Source: Escallonia rubra (lineage: Eukaryota > Streptophyta > Magnoliopsida > Escalloniales > Escalloniaceae). From it: a stretch of DNA of 64,000 bases. Positions within the stretch are counted from its first letter, which is position 1. Every line of letters starts with the position of its first letter. The notes under the pieces were generated by a model that had not been told where the DNA came from, made no database searches, and was given only the letters and a program-made list of their open reading frames with translations. The translations under genes and the position numbers were made by a program. Where the stretch lies: the NCBI GenBank assembly GCA_033065855.1, contig JAVXUO010001799.1:186001-250000 (forward strand). Direction: 5' to 3'. Positions 34,682-46,838 of this stretch are shown here, one piece after another.

Positions 34682-37600
34682 CTAAAGGAACGAAACCAGA
34701 ATCTGTTGTAGGTATGCTTAAAAGCAAGGGTAGATTGCAACAAATGGATTCTCGACAGCGGATGTTCAAGACATATGACAGGTGATCGTTCTCTCTTCTC
34801 TCATATCACCCCGAAAAATGGTGGGCTTGTTACCTTTGGAGACAACTCAAATGGGAAGATCATCGGTAAAGGTAAAATTGGCACCGGTTCCATCTCTATT
34901 GATAACATATCCTTAGTTGACGGTTTAAAGTTCAATTTGATAAGTATCAGTTAACTAATCGATAGTGGACACAAAGTTCAGTTTGAAGGCGATCAATGTC
35001 TTATCAGTCATGCCTCAGATGGAAGTACCCTGGTTGGTAAGAGAGGTGGTAACATTTATACTCTATCTTTTGATGCATCTGACTCTTCTCGTGAAGTGTC
35101 TTTCTGTTCAGCACAATGATATTTGGTTGTGGCATCGTAGATTAGGCCATGTTCACATGGATCTAATCAAGAAACTTCTCTCGAAAGACCTTGTCAAAGG
35201 CTTACCAAATTTAAGGTTTATCAAGGATAAAGTTTGCGATGCCTGTCACTATGGTAAACAGTCAAAAACTTCTTTTCAAGCCAAAAATATTGTTTCCACC
35301 TCTCGCCCTCTTCAACTCCTTCATTTAGATCTTTTTGGCCCTACGAGAAATGCCAGCCTAGGTGGAAAATTTTATGCTTTTGTCATTGTTGACGATTTCT
35401 CTAGATATACCTGGGTTATTTTTGTAACTCATAAGGATGAAGCGTTTGAAAAAAAATTCAGTCTTGTTAAGCAGCTTCAAAATGATAAGGAGTTGAAGCT
35501 TGTAAAAATTCGAAGTGATCATGGCGGTGAATTTGAAAAGGATTTTATCCCTTTTTGTATTCAAAATGGCATTTCACATGATTTTTCTGCTCCTCGGACA
35601 CCTCAACAGAATGGAGTTGTAGAGAGAAAGAATCGCACTCTACAAGAAATGGCCAGAACTATGCTTCATGAAAACTCCCAGCTAAAATATTTTTGGGCCG
35701 AAGCCGTCAGCACTTCCTGTTACGTGTTGAACAGAGTACTCATCAGACCAATTCTTGATAAAACTCCTTACGAACTGTTCTCAAATCGAAAACCTAAAAT
35801 CGATTATTTCAAGGTTTTCGGTTGTAAATGCTTTATTCTGAACAATCGTGAAAATTTGGGGAAGTTTGATGCGAAATCTGACGAGGGAATTTTTCTTGGT
35901 TATTCATTAAAAAGTAGAGCATATAGAATTTATAACCGTAGATCTATGACAGTTGAAGAATCTATGCATGTAGTATTTGAAGAATCTAATGTTGAAAAAC
36001 CAAGTAAGAATGCAGGTGATGACAGTGAAGAACTCTCTCTGGACTTGAACAACAAACTTAACGTATCCTCAACTGAGGGGGAGTGTTCAACATCTTCTCA
36101 CAATAATAGTGATGAGACTTTGCCACTTCCAGAAAGTTGGAGATATTCTTCAAGTCGTCCATTAGACCAAGTTATAGGAAATGTGGAACGCGGAGTTACA
36201 ACTCGGTCTACAGTAAATCTTTTTTGTGCAGATTTTGCCTTTCTTTCTCAAATAGAGCCTAAAAATATTTCAGAGGCTCTAAATGATTCTGAGTGGATTC
36301 TTGCCATGCAAGATGAATTGAATCAATTTGAGAGAAGCTATGTTTGGTCACTAGTTTCGGCCCCTGTTCAGCAAAAGGTCATTGGAACAAAGTGGGTTTT
36401 TCGAAACAAACTTGATGAAAATGGCCATATTGTTCGTAACAAGGCCAGACTAGTTGCTCAATGATACAATCAAGTCGAAGTGGTTGATTTTGATGAAACA
36501 TTTGCCCCCGTCGCTCGACTTGAAGCTATCCGTATGCTTTTGGCCTTTTCATGTCATATGAACTTTAAATTTTTTCAAATGGACGTGAAAAGTGCTTTCT
36601 TGAATGGGGTAATACAGGAGGAAGTTTTTGTTAAACAACCTCCCGGTTTTGAGAATGAAAAATACCCCAATCATGTTTTTAAGCTGAAAAAGGCTTTGTA
36701 CGGTCTTAAACAAGCTCCTCGAGCTTGGTACGATCGTCTTAGCAGATTCCTCACTGATCATGGATTCTCTCGTGGCAAAGTCGATACTACTCTCTTTACC
36801 AAAATTCAAAATTCCCATATTTTAATCGTTCAAATATATGTTGATGACATTATTTTTGGTGCCACTAACAATGATCTATGCCAAGAGTTTGCTGAGAATA
36901 TGCGCATGGAATTTGAGATGAGCATGATGGGTGAACTTACCTTTTTCCTTGGACTTCAAATCAAGCAGCCAAAAGAAGGAATTTTTATAAGTCAGTCTAA
37001 GTACACACGTGAACTTTTGAAAAGGTTTGGCTTGGATAATGCTAAACCTAGAGGTACCCCTATTTCTCCCAACGTTAATCTTGTCAAAGATGAAAATGGT
37101 AAAGATGTAGATAACAAAATTTTTCGTGGTATGATTGGTAGTTTACTCTATCTTACTGCCTCTAGACCTGACATCATGTTTAGTGTTTGCATTTGTGCCC
37201 AGTTTCAAGCCTGTCCCAAAGAATCTCATTTATCTGCAGTTAAACGTATTTTCAAATATCTCTCTGGCACTTTAAACTTAGGTCTATGGTATCCTCGTAG
37301 TTCCTCACTAGATCTGGTAGGTTTTTCTGATTCTGATTATGCGGGATGTCTTGTTGATTGCAAAAGTACTAGTGGCACGTGCCAGTTTCTCGGTGATGCT
37401 TTAGTATCGTGGCACAGTAAGAAACAGACATCTGTAGCTCTCTCCATAGCTGAAGCGGAATATGTTGCAGCTGGAAGCTGTTGTGCTCAAGTATTGTGGA
37501 TGCGTCAAACTTTATGAGATATTAGTGTCTCTATAGACCATATTCCCATTATGTGCGATAGTAGCAGTACTATAAACATTAGCAAAAATCCTGTACAACA

Positions 37601-37781
37601 CTCGCGCACTAAGCACATCGATATTCGTCACCACTTTCTCTGATACAATGTTCAAAAAGGGTTAATAGAACTCAAGAAAGTTGGCTCTGAAGATCAGCTC
37701 GCTGATATTTTTACAAAACCCTTAGCTGAATCCTCTTTCTGTTCTCTTCGTCGTCGATTAGGAATGTGTGATCTTAGCTGA
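34682..37781 (+). pseudogene. Copia-1 pol: protease, integrase, RT, RNase H (broken)
   Basis: Protease motif 'WILDSGCSRHMTGD' near 34743. The frame shifts near 35095 into the GAG-pre-integrase 'WLWHRRLGHVHMDLIKKLL'. The integrase catalytic D-D-E core includes 'LHLDLFGPTRNASLGG', 'VDDFSRYTWVIF', 'SDHGGEF' and 'PQQNGVVERKNRTLQEMART'. RT has 'PPGFENEKYPNHVFKLKKAL', 'ALYGLKQAPRAWYDRLS' and the 'YVDDIIFG' active site. RNase H has 'SDYAGCLVDCKSTSG' and 'AEAEYVAAGSCCAQVLWMRQ'. The C-terminus 'LADIFTKPLAESSFCSLRRR' leads to a stop at 37779. Premature TGA codons lie at 36462, 37515 and near 37641; two are C-to-T type changes in CGA/CG context. Confidence 0.92.
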
Positions 37782-37840
37782 ATCTTTCTCTTTGAATGTT
37801 CAGTCTTGCATCTGATGTTTCTGTCTCTCTTGTATGTTAG

Positions 37841-38060
37841 AGTTTCAGTCGACTAAAAGTCCTTTTTCAATCGACTAAAAGTCCTGTTTCAGTCGACTAA
37901 AAGTCATCTTTCAGTCCACTAAAGTCCCCCTTTCAGTCGACTAAAAGTCTTCTTTCAGTCGACTAAAGTCCCCTTTCAGTCGACTAAAAGTCCCATTTCA
38001 GTCGACTAAAAGTCCCATTTCAGTCGACTAAAAGTTTCCTTTCAGTCGACTGAAAGTTCT
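37841..38060 (+). repeat. ~21-bp palindrome-containing array between pol and env-like ORF (Copia-1)
   Basis: About ten copies of TTTCAGTCGACTAAAAGTCC, each containing the 8-bp palindrome AGTCGACT (a few have single changes). It fills most of the pol to third-ORF spacer. It is related in sequence to the CAGTCGAAG units of the LTR array. Multi-copy palindromic motifs in non-coding parts are a reported feature of Sireviruses. Confidence 0.93.
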
Positions 38061-38188
38061 TTGCCTATACATATGCTCCCTTTTTCACTTTCACTTTTTA
38101 CTGTTCCCGTTTTTCACTGTTTGTCTTTCGTTTTCACTGTCTCTTCTCTTCTTCTCTCTCTTGTCCACCTGTCACTCCAAGGACCCAC

Positions 38189-40244
38189 ATGGCCTCCAAC
38201 CCACGCCCTCGAAGTCGACGTCGTTTTATCATTCACTCTGACGAAGAATCTGACGTGGCTCCTGCCTCCACTACTGCTCCACCACCGCCATCCACCGGCC
38301 GCCGCACTCGTCAAACCTCAACTGCTACTCCTCGTCCATCGCCTTGTGCAACTATCCCTCCGATGTTTACTGCTCCATCATCTTCAGGTACTGTTGCTCC
38401 TCCTCCTCCTCCTCCACCTGTTGCCTCCTCTTCATCTGCTCCTCCACCAACCTGTCCACCCCCCACATGCCCTTATACTTCCGCTACCGATATACTTCAT
38501 ATTCCCTATTTCTTTCCAACTGCCACGACCAAATCACATACTATACAAGTTTCGTCAATCGGGAAGTCATCCCCGGTCGTCCAAGTGATGTCAATCTCAT
38601 GACTCAACTTGGTATTACCACCCTGTTTGAGTGAATGGGCTGTCTCTCCATTCTCTCTCCACCTTCCACTTACTATCCTGCTCTTGTCCGTATGTTCTAC
38701 TCCAACATGCATTTTAATGCTCAACCACCTACCTTTTTGACCACCTATGTGAATGGGGTCCACATCCGTCTTGATGCCACCACCTTGGCCCACATTTTTG
38801 GTTTTACCAATCAATCATCTACCCTTGTTTTCACAGCCAATACGTGGTGTACCACCAGTTCCTTTACCCCACTACAACAGACCCAAACTCTATTAGGCGA
38901 CCCGTCCATTTCTCAACCTCGTAAACCCAATCTGGGTGACATGTCTCCTCATCATCGTGTTCTCCATCTTATTCTTTGTTACAATCTTTCGGCCCGTTTC
39001 GGCTCCTATGCCACTTTTTCATACTTAGACATCATTCTTCTCACCCATTTCATTCAAGGTTCTCTATTAAACATTGCGGGCATTATCATGCTCGTCATGA
39101 ATGCCCCAAAAAACAAATCCTCCGCTAACCTTCCTTTCAGCCTTCTGCTAACTCGTGTCTTTGAACATTTTCATGTTCCTCTGCCTACCTCTAACGCGAA
39201 ACGTATCCCTCTTCCGGGCCATCATGTTCTCGATGAAACTTTTCTTCGTTGTGCCGGTTTCACCATTCGCTCTGACCTCACCTCCAACACTGTCCTTCTT
39301 GAACGCACCAATGTTACTGATCCTTCCCACACCCAGTCTGTTCCAGCCCCCACTCCTGCTTCTGTTTTTGCTTCCACTCCTGTTCCTGCAATTCCCTCAG
39401 CCCCCCCTTCCGCTCCCTTCCCATCTTTTTCCCCACCTCCACCTCCTTCTACTCAGTTCATACCCCCTGCTCCTACTGACCCTTCCACCTCGGTTCCTCC
39501 TCTTCTCACCCATCCTCACCCTGTTGATCCCTTCTTCACTAGTCCGCTAAATGACTTCTCCAATTTCAATTTTGATGACTTCATCTCTTCTGACAACCCC
39601 GACCTCTCTGACACTCTTTCTCGTCTCTTTACTTCGATTCAGTTAATCCTTGAATCGCAAACCACCCTTACTGCTTCCATAACCGCTAACCACACTGTTC
39701 TCCTTCATGAGCTTGCTGCTCTTCAGCAGTCGGTTCAACACTCTTCCGCCCAGCTTCTCTCGAACCAAATTGATTTTCACAACCTCCTCAATGACCTTAC
39801 CGCCAACCTTTCCTCTCTCCCTCTCAATCACACTCCCCTTTGGAAAGTTTGACTCCGATGCAGCAAGATCTTCACCGCCAACAAGAGGCTGCCCTTCAGA
39901 CTCATCGTCGCCATGCTTATCTCACCACGAGCATTCTGACAGAGCAAAACCGCTATCTGGCTCATCAGATCTTCGATCAGGCTCATGGTTTTCAGGTGAC
40001 TCGTCTAGATCTCTTTCCATCTCGACATACTGGCAACGAAGGGGAAGAATGGTTCTTCAACCCACATCTTCCTTACAACCCTCCGCCGCTGCTCTCTCCT
40101 TGTGTGGTCGAAGTCATTGAAGTTCCCACAACCGCTCTGCAGCCTGCTGATCCCTCCTCTTTTGTGCAAGGTGCTCGTCGCTCTGCTCCGCCGCCTGCTG
40201 ACCCCTCCTCCTTTGCCCCAGCTGCTCGCCGCCGCCGGCCTTAG
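38189..40244 (+). pseudogene. Copia-1 env-like third ORF (frameshifted)
   Basis: Opens MASNPRPRSRRRFIIHSDEE, then a Pro/Ser/Thr-rich segment. The frame shifts near 38500 and a stop falls at 38632. 38635-39852 follows, with 'YYPALVRMFYSNMHFN', 'YVNGVHIRLDATTLAHIFGF' and 'HHRVLHLILCYNLSARFGSY', resembling the 'putative plant transposon protein' domain found in env-like ORFs of Sireviruses. Next come a Pro-rich linker and a helical, Gln/Leu-rich segment. A further shift near 39845 leads into 'MQQDLHRQQEAALQTHRRHA' and a Pro-rich C-terminus. No convincing signal peptide or transmembrane anchor is seen, so an envelope role is unproven. Copia-2 has the same ORF. Confidence 0.75.
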
Positions 40245-40471
40245 ATTTTGTTTTATCAATTATTATTCTTTTGATTGTTGCACTGGCTGCCCCTCTTTTT
40301 GCTTTGACAAAGGGGGAGAACAAGTATTAATCTATCATTCTTTATGTGCATCTGTATTAAATCTTTTGTTAAATATTTATTGATGCACTTTTTATTATTC
40401 CCTTGTGTGAATGTTAACTGATTAAGGGGGTGTATGTCTTTATAAATGTTAGAACTAATATTGTCATCATC

Positions 40472-40484
40472 AAAAAGGGGGAGA
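40472..40484 (+). other. Copia-1 polypurine tract
   Basis: AAAAAGGGGGAGA, one base before the 3' LTR. It primes plus-strand DNA synthesis. A similar GACAAAGGGGGAGAA occurs near 40306. Confidence 0.92.
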
Positions 40485-40485
40485 T

Positions 40486-41627
40486 TGTTGACTTGGTGAT
40501 TTTGATGATTTCAGACTTATCTTATCTTACATTAATCTGACAATATTATTAAGAAAAACATTTCAGGTTTTATCTTATTCAAATAGAGATACGACCTTGA
40601 CATGGATGACAAAGACTTTGGACTTTATTGGACTCGGGATTTAAAGACTTGGACTACAATGAAAACGCAAGATTTTGAAGTCTATTTTTCTCTCTCTTTT
40701 TGTTAGCTTTTCTAAGTCTTTCTTAAAAAGATCTAACATAAATTCTAGTAAAGAACTAAATCATGATTGTTTTGTCGAAGCAGCGATTTCAGTCGAAGCT
40801 AAGACTTTCAGTCGAAGTTGTGACTTTCAGTCGAAGCTAAGACTTTTAGTCGAAGCTGTGACTTTCAGTCGAAGCTAAGATTTTCAATCGAAACTAAGAC
40901 TTTCAGTCGAAGCGGTGACTTTCAGTCGAAGCTGTGACTTTCAGTCGAAGTCAAGACTTTCAGTCGAAGCCAAATGTTTTAGTCGAAGTTAAGATTTTCA
41001 GTCGAAGCCAAAATGTTTTAGTCGAATCCTTCTTATTTGGCTTTTCCTTCCTAACGGTTCACTATTTCTTTCTTGTATAAAGAGGGAGTCCGTTAGAGCA
41101 TTTATTACCTTTTTCTCGCGCGAACTTTTTCTTCCTAAAAACTCTCTCATCTCAATCTCTAATTCTAATCTATTGTCTATTGAGTGAGTTTACCTTTGAG
41201 AAAGTTCTTTGTAAGCTTCTTGGTTTGGTTCTTGAAAGAATATAGATCTTCCCACCTAAGAATGCTTAGTCTTAAATCTTCATTGTAACATCTGCTCAAG
41301 AAAGAGCTTGTTTATTGTATTCAAATTGTAAATCTCTCTTCATTTCTAATATGTTGGAAACCTTGGAAGGGTTTCGGAAATTGTACTGCGGTTTGAGCTA
41401 GCACCCGAAGCTAGTTGATTTAGTGAAAGGCTCGAGTAGGTCTCCCTTGTGTGGAGTGTTCGAGGACTGGACGTAGGCTGGTGGGGCCGAACCAGTATAA
41501 ATCTCTGTGTTAAACTTGTTACTGTTATATCTGTCTTTACGTTGTAATCTCAATTTTAAATTCATACTCAAAGTTGTAATACACCTATTCACCCCCCCCC
41601 CCCTCTAGGTATATTTAGGGACCTACA
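40486..41627 (+). mobile_element. Copia-1 3' LTR (1142 bp)
   Basis: Same ends as the 5' LTR, but with about five fewer 19-bp units (5 x 19 = 95 bp, exactly the length difference). A C-run of ~12 residues precedes the end. Followed by AAACT, the target duplication. Confidence 0.95.
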
Positions 41628-42437
41628 AAACTAACACCACGCATACACAATATACACACACAATTACACATAAACTCACTCACCCGAACACATACAGACA
41701 CAACAACACACACTAAACACCCATTATCACACCCATAGCCACTCTCCCCTACCCCTACACACATTGAACACATACTAACACACAATACACCACACAATAC
41801 ACACACATATATGCTTAGAACACACACTACACCACACAAGAACACACGTTGCACACATAGGGAACACACACATGTTGCACACACATAAAGCATACACATA
41901 CTGAAATTACACGCACAAAGAGGGGAGAGAGATTACCCTCGATAAATCTCTCAGTCTCTCTCTCTCTGATTCTTCCCCTGCTTGAGCTCCATCTCTATTT
42001 TTTTTCTCTTTCTCTGCTCTGTTTTCTTTTCTTTGTTTCACTGTTCTCTATTTTCCATTTTTTTCTTCTTCATTTTTAACCCGAATTTCCTTTAGCTAAT
42101 CTATTGTTTATTTTATCACTTATTTTCATTAGTCACCACTAAGAAGTAGGAGGTGGCCCCTGCCAAGACAAAATTTCCTTAAAAATTTATACATTTTGAC
42201 CATAGTCTAGCCTACTTTCTCAAAATTACAAAATAGGCCCCTACACTTTTCATATTTACAAAATGGGCCCCGAAACCTTTCGAAATTATATTTTAACCCT
42301 AAAATCCTTTTAACCTTTCATACTTTATTAATTCCCGAGTAACGCTCAAAATTATTGCCCTTTTTATTTTTCAGACAACAAATAATTACTATCGCTCAAA
42401 ATTAGTTCTAACGCCTCGAGAAAATATGAGTGCTACA
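41628..42437 (-). mobile_element. LTR C, 5' part (minus orientation)
   Basis: On the minus strand it begins TGTAGCACTCATATTTTCTC at 42437, like many plant gypsy LTRs. A GA-rich leader follows (42000-41940) and then a GT-rich tract running to the Copia-1 insertion point. No ORF of note. Confidence 0.5.
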
Positions 42438-42488
42438 CCATGTGGTGGCTGTAGAATATATCACCTGGACATTCTGATACGTGAAATA

Positions 42489-42972
42489 AGGGTGAGCACA
42501 ATCTGGTTGGTTCGGTTTCAGCAGTTAGGTTTCAATGATTTGGATGGATAAAATAAATTGGTTTGGACGGATTAACTGGTTTGAACTTGTAATAATTTTT
42601 GGACTTGTTTGAGCCTACCCATTGACTCTTTGGGGTTTGTAATATACTTGAAAATAAGTTTTTTGGATCCTACATATTGAAATTAGGGTAGAGTTATCTT
42701 ATACATGTTATGTTTAAATCCCTAGTATGGTATAAATTAAATAATAGCTAGCAGTAGATTAAAATTTATATAGTTTTAATTGGATATGTATAGGTTCTGT
42801 TCGGTTTGATTTAGAACGGTTTCAGAAAAACCAAACGATACCAACCAAATTGAACATAAGTTTGGAAATTAAACCCAAACCAATTGGTTTTTTAGATCAT
42901 TTTGTGATCAACCAGTTTGGTCAGTTCAGTTCGGCCGGTTGGATTGGTTTGAATGATTTAAATGCTCACCAG
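42489..42972. mobile_element. hAT-type MITE (~480 bp)
   Basis: Ends AGGGTGAGCACAATCTGG and, reversed, CTGGTGAGCATTTAAATC, flanking a core rich in GGTTCGGTTT/AAACCGAAC-type repeats. This is the widespread plant (R)GGGTGAGCA hAT MITE type. Flanks share only CGT plus partial AT-rich similarity, so the target duplication is decayed. Confidence 0.6.
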
Positions 42973-44722
42973 TCGTATGAATTAAAATTTTGAAATTTGT
43001 TTTGAGGATAAAATTTGGGTACAGACTAGGGTCAATGTTGGGAAGGTGGCTATGGATTTAAGAAGTTGATGTTGAGGTATGTGATGGGCTTAATGCCCAG
43101 GGTGTGATTTTAACGAGTTAATCGACTAGAATAAGATGAAGGGTGATTGGTATGGGTCTTGAATTGACATTTTAAATTACGGTATGCTAACATGAGTAAA
43201 AAATATAAAACATACAGACGATATAACAGAAGAGCATATTTGTTATGAATCTTTTTTGATTTTGGACTAACATGTAGCAGTTTCAAAGAGATGGAGTTGA
43301 CTGAGATTACCCCATGGCCTCGATGGGATTAGGGTTATTATCCCCTTTATATACGCTATCACCCTCGCGGGCTCTGCCTCACCTATCTTTAGCACTTGCT
43401 CTGCTTCATCATAACAACATGAAACAAAATTAAAATCCCGAGGCATGGACTTTGCACCCCAAAATATTATAAGCATGACTACTTGTGCTTAGAGTGATGT
43501 TTAGGCAAAATAACAATCATCTAGGCATATTTATGGTTCACTCGTGCCCTCTATCCAAGAAGTGTTCGGGTTCAAACTCCCGAGGATGAACTTCAAGGGC
43601 AAAAATAACAAGTTTCCACCTTAATGCTTTGAGGATCCCTGTGCCCGAAAGAAATCACCATGAGGGCGAACGGCTCGAAGACTAAGCCTTGTGCTTAGAG
43701 AGTAATGCTCAAGTGAAAGAAGCAATCCTCTAGGGAAGTGGTCTATTCGTGCCCTTTTTTAGAAGTGTCCGGTCCCCGAGGACAAATTACTTTACCATTG
43801 AATGAAGTTCACGCGTATGGAAATAGAAATGGTAAATAAGATGTGGTAAATTCATTTGACATTGCTACTTCTAAAGCTCTTTTGGATCTCTTCGACAATT
43901 TTAAGTCTATTTCCAAGAATATTGAAAAGGTGAAAGGGCTCCTCAATTTTTAGGACACAAGTGAATCAATAGATCTATAATAAATCAGTATACTATTATG
44001 ATGGTTTTAAAAGATTTATCGTGCAAAGGAATGTCTAAAACGTGGTCTACATTTCATAGTGAATAAAAGATGTTGATTTAATTGCTTACATGCTTAACAT
44101 GAAGGCAAAGTTATTCATTTTGCAGAAAATATTGCTGCTAAAAAGTAGATCAAGAACTCCAAGAAGGTATTAGGCATGCAAAATAGAAACATAGTAGCTA
44201 TAGGTAGGTTTCTAGAGGGAGAAGTCTCCGATGTTTAAATCCAAGGGCAACTACATGGAGAATGCATGAGAAAAGTACGAGAACTAATATGTAACTAAAT
44301 CTATTTTGTTTATCTAATGGTCCTCTTTTATACAGGCCAAAAGCTCAAACCCAATTAGGGTTAGATTTCATAATGGGTTTGTGCACTATTTTTTAGGAGA
44401 CAAGCACCTCAGATGTAAGGATAACAAGGCGAGCTTGCTGGATATATTTTGAAGACTCGATGAAAGGGTATTGCTCAATATTAATCAAGGCCGATCGATT
44501 TTTGAATTAATCTCAAATTTGGTTGTGTCATATGTTTGAATAGCTTTTCTCACACATCATTTCCTCCATTATACAAAACTAAGAATTTTTGAATATATAT
44601 AGATCACAAAGAATGAAAGCAAAGCGGATCTATGTATCCGAGGATAGTGGCACAGATGATGGCGAACTAGTGGATCTGACTTTCTTTTCCTTGGCAAACA
44701 TAATAAGTTTAGTTATAAAATA
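42973..44722. other. Intergenic DNA without recognisable genes
   Basis: AT-rich, multiple stops in all frames; the only ORF of 60 or more codons (43476-43267, minus) has no recognisable domain. Two partial sequence echoes ('cctctatccaagaagtgttcggg' type, 43550 and 43755) suggest a decayed duplication. Confidence 0.5.
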
Positions 44723-45002
44723 CTCTCACCGTCCCTAATTAATTGATCGTGTTTGACTTGCACGCTTATTTAGGATATAAGTTATATTTTATAAGTTTTC
44801 ATTATGTCCCATTAGAGAGAGAGAGGGGGGTGGGAAGAAAGTGAGCCATGAGAGAGAAAAATGAGTTGGTGGATAATTAAATATGGAGAGAGAAATAAAA
44901 TAAAAAGGTGTAAGCAGGGTAAACATGAAAAAAAAAATCTATAAAACAAATTTTTTGGGACAGTTTTAAAAAATACAATCAAATATTTAGGGACGGGGGG
45001 AG
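44723..45002. mobile_element. Stowaway-type (Tc1/mariner) MITE, 280 bp
   Basis: Terminal inverted repeats CTCTCACCGTCCCTAA and, reversed, CTCCCCCCGTCCCTAA, flanked by TA on both sides (44721-44722 and 45003-45004). These match the CTCCCTCCGTCCC consensus of Stowaway. AT-rich core with a GAGAGAG tract, no ORF. Confidence 0.9.
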
Positions 45003-45533
45003 TAGATTTTAATATAGTACAAACCTATCAACTAACCGTAAAATGGTAAAAAGTAGAGGTCAAAAGGGGCAGCAGCCGGGTCGCCCGCGGGACCGGACCA
45101 GTCTGGGCCTCATGGTGAACAGTGACAACCCTAGTCCATAGGAGCAAGGGCCAGGACAAGGCCGAGTTATTTTGGAAAAAGCACTACCCAAACAGGCCCT
45201 AAAAATGCCTGGGTCAGGCCCTGTCCAAAGCCCGAAATGGCCCTAAAAAGCCTGGGTCTGGCCTTATATTTTGTCCCGGTCTGAAAAGCCCGGGTCTGGC
45301 TTTGATCCAGCCCGGACCAAAAATTCAAAAAATAAAAAAACGGTCAAATTCCCTCCAACGGCTAGAAGTTCCAAAAATTCCACTTTTACCCCCCCCCCTA
45401 GCTATATAACGGTTAGTTTGCAGGTATTTTCGTTCAACAAGGTTTCAACAACTCTTTTATGCACTTTTGCATTTTTACCCTCCCCCAACAACAATAAATG
45501 GCTAGTTTTTTTTGGGTATTTTTGTCTTTTATG

Positions 45534-46769
45534 TGTTGACTTTAAGAGTCTAGATTCATTATTTTGATGATTCCAAGATTACTGCTCTAACATTAATCTA
45601 AACATACTATTGAGTATGATTTCAGGACCAATCATCACATGCAATATTCTCTGGTCAAAGACTCTGGACTTGGACTTAGTATAGTTTTCTTTCTTTGTAA
45701 ATAATCTAAAGCTAAGACTTCTTAAATACTAGAAAATAAAAAATGACAAACCAAGAGGTTTTCATTCGAAGCAAACATTTTCATTCAAAGCAAAATGTTT
45801 TCATTCGACTGAATCTTTCAGTCCTCATTTATCTGGATTTAAAATCGTTTTCATTCGAATCAAAAGTTTTCATTCGAAGCAAACATTTTCATTCAAAGCA
45901 AAAAAATTTCATTCGACTATATCTTTCAGTCCTCACTTATCTAGATTTAAAATCATTTTCATTTGAAGCAAAAGTTTTTCATTCGACTGAATTCTTCAGT
46001 CATAGCCTGTCTGATATTAAATGTATTTTCATTCGAAGCAAAGGCTTTCATTCGACTGAATCTTTAAGTGGCCTCAAGATATCTCTGCTCTTCAAATTGA
46101 TTTGAATAAATCTTAGATTCATTCGACCGATTTCTTCAGAGATGATTTAACTGAAAATTCCTTCGAATGAATCTCTGTGTTATCCCTTTTCTACTTTTCA
46201 ACGGTCATATTCCTTCAAGTATAAAAAATATCATTAGAGAGTTTATTCTTAACTTTCCAATCTCTGAAAATCTCTCTTACTCCTCTCAAAAAGACTCTCT
46301 CAACTTATTCATACATCTTTATATTATTCCTTGAGCGAGTTTCTTGTTTGAAGTATTGTATATCAAGCTTCTTGGAAAAGTTCTTTAAGATTTCAGATCT
46401 TCTCACCTAAGAAAGCTTAGCTCACTTATTTTCATAGTAATATCTACTCATTGAGGAGTGTGAACTGTACTTCAAATTGTATTCTTCATTTCACTTGTAA
46501 TCGTCAGAAACCTTGAAGGGGTTTCAGATATGTACTATGGTTTGAGCTAGCACCCGAAGCTAGCTGTTTAGTGAAAGGCTCGAGTAGGTCTCCGTTGTGT
46601 GGACTGCTCGGGGACTGGATGTAGGGAGGTGGGGCCGAACCAGTATAAATTCTTGTGTCGATCTGTTTTTGTTGTATTTGTTGTTATCTTGATTAGCTAA
46701 ATTTTAAATTTCTGATTAGAACTATAAACACCTATTCACCCCCCCCCCCAGTATGTTTAGGGACCTACA
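45534..46769 (+). mobile_element. Copia-2 5' LTR (1236 bp)
   Basis: TG...CA; it contains repeated 'TTTTCATTCGAAGCAAA' blocks (45760-46060), a TATA-like GTATAAAAAAT near 46219, and a C-run (~11) near 46740 before the end. Confidence 0.93.
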
Positions 46770-46771
46770 AG

Positions 46772-46783
46772 TGGTATCAGAGC
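46772..46783 (+). other. Copia-2 primer-binding site
   Basis: TGGTATCAGAGC, initiator methionine tRNA type, two bases after the 5' LTR. Confidence 0.94.
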
Positions 46784-46838
46784 CGCGTGCCTTGTTATTT
46801 CAACTTTGACTTAATTGTCTAGAGCTAAAGATCAAAGT

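Larger units (their letters stand above)
31606..41627 (+). mobile_element. Copia-1: full-length Sirevirus-type Ty1/copia element (10.0 kb)
   Basis: Two LTRs (TGTTGACTTGG...GGACCTACA), a methionine-tRNA PBS, gag, pol in the copia order (protease, integrase, RT, RNase H), an env-like ORF after pol and a polypurine tract. It is flanked by a perfect 5-bp target duplication AAACT (31601-31605 and 41628-41632). Large size, a post-pol third ORF and repeat-rich non-coding regions fit the Sirevirus/Maximus lineage. The LTRs differ at roughly 3-4% over their first ~220 aligned bases by my count, so insertion is fairly recent. Frameshifts and stops in gag, pol and the third ORF make it non-autonomous now. 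Confidence 0.95.

Noticed and set aside
45271..46105. ORFs at the start of Copia-2 and its left flank
   Set aside because: One lies in the hAT subterminal repeats and one is the LTR CATTCGAAG repeat read as protein; neither is a gene.
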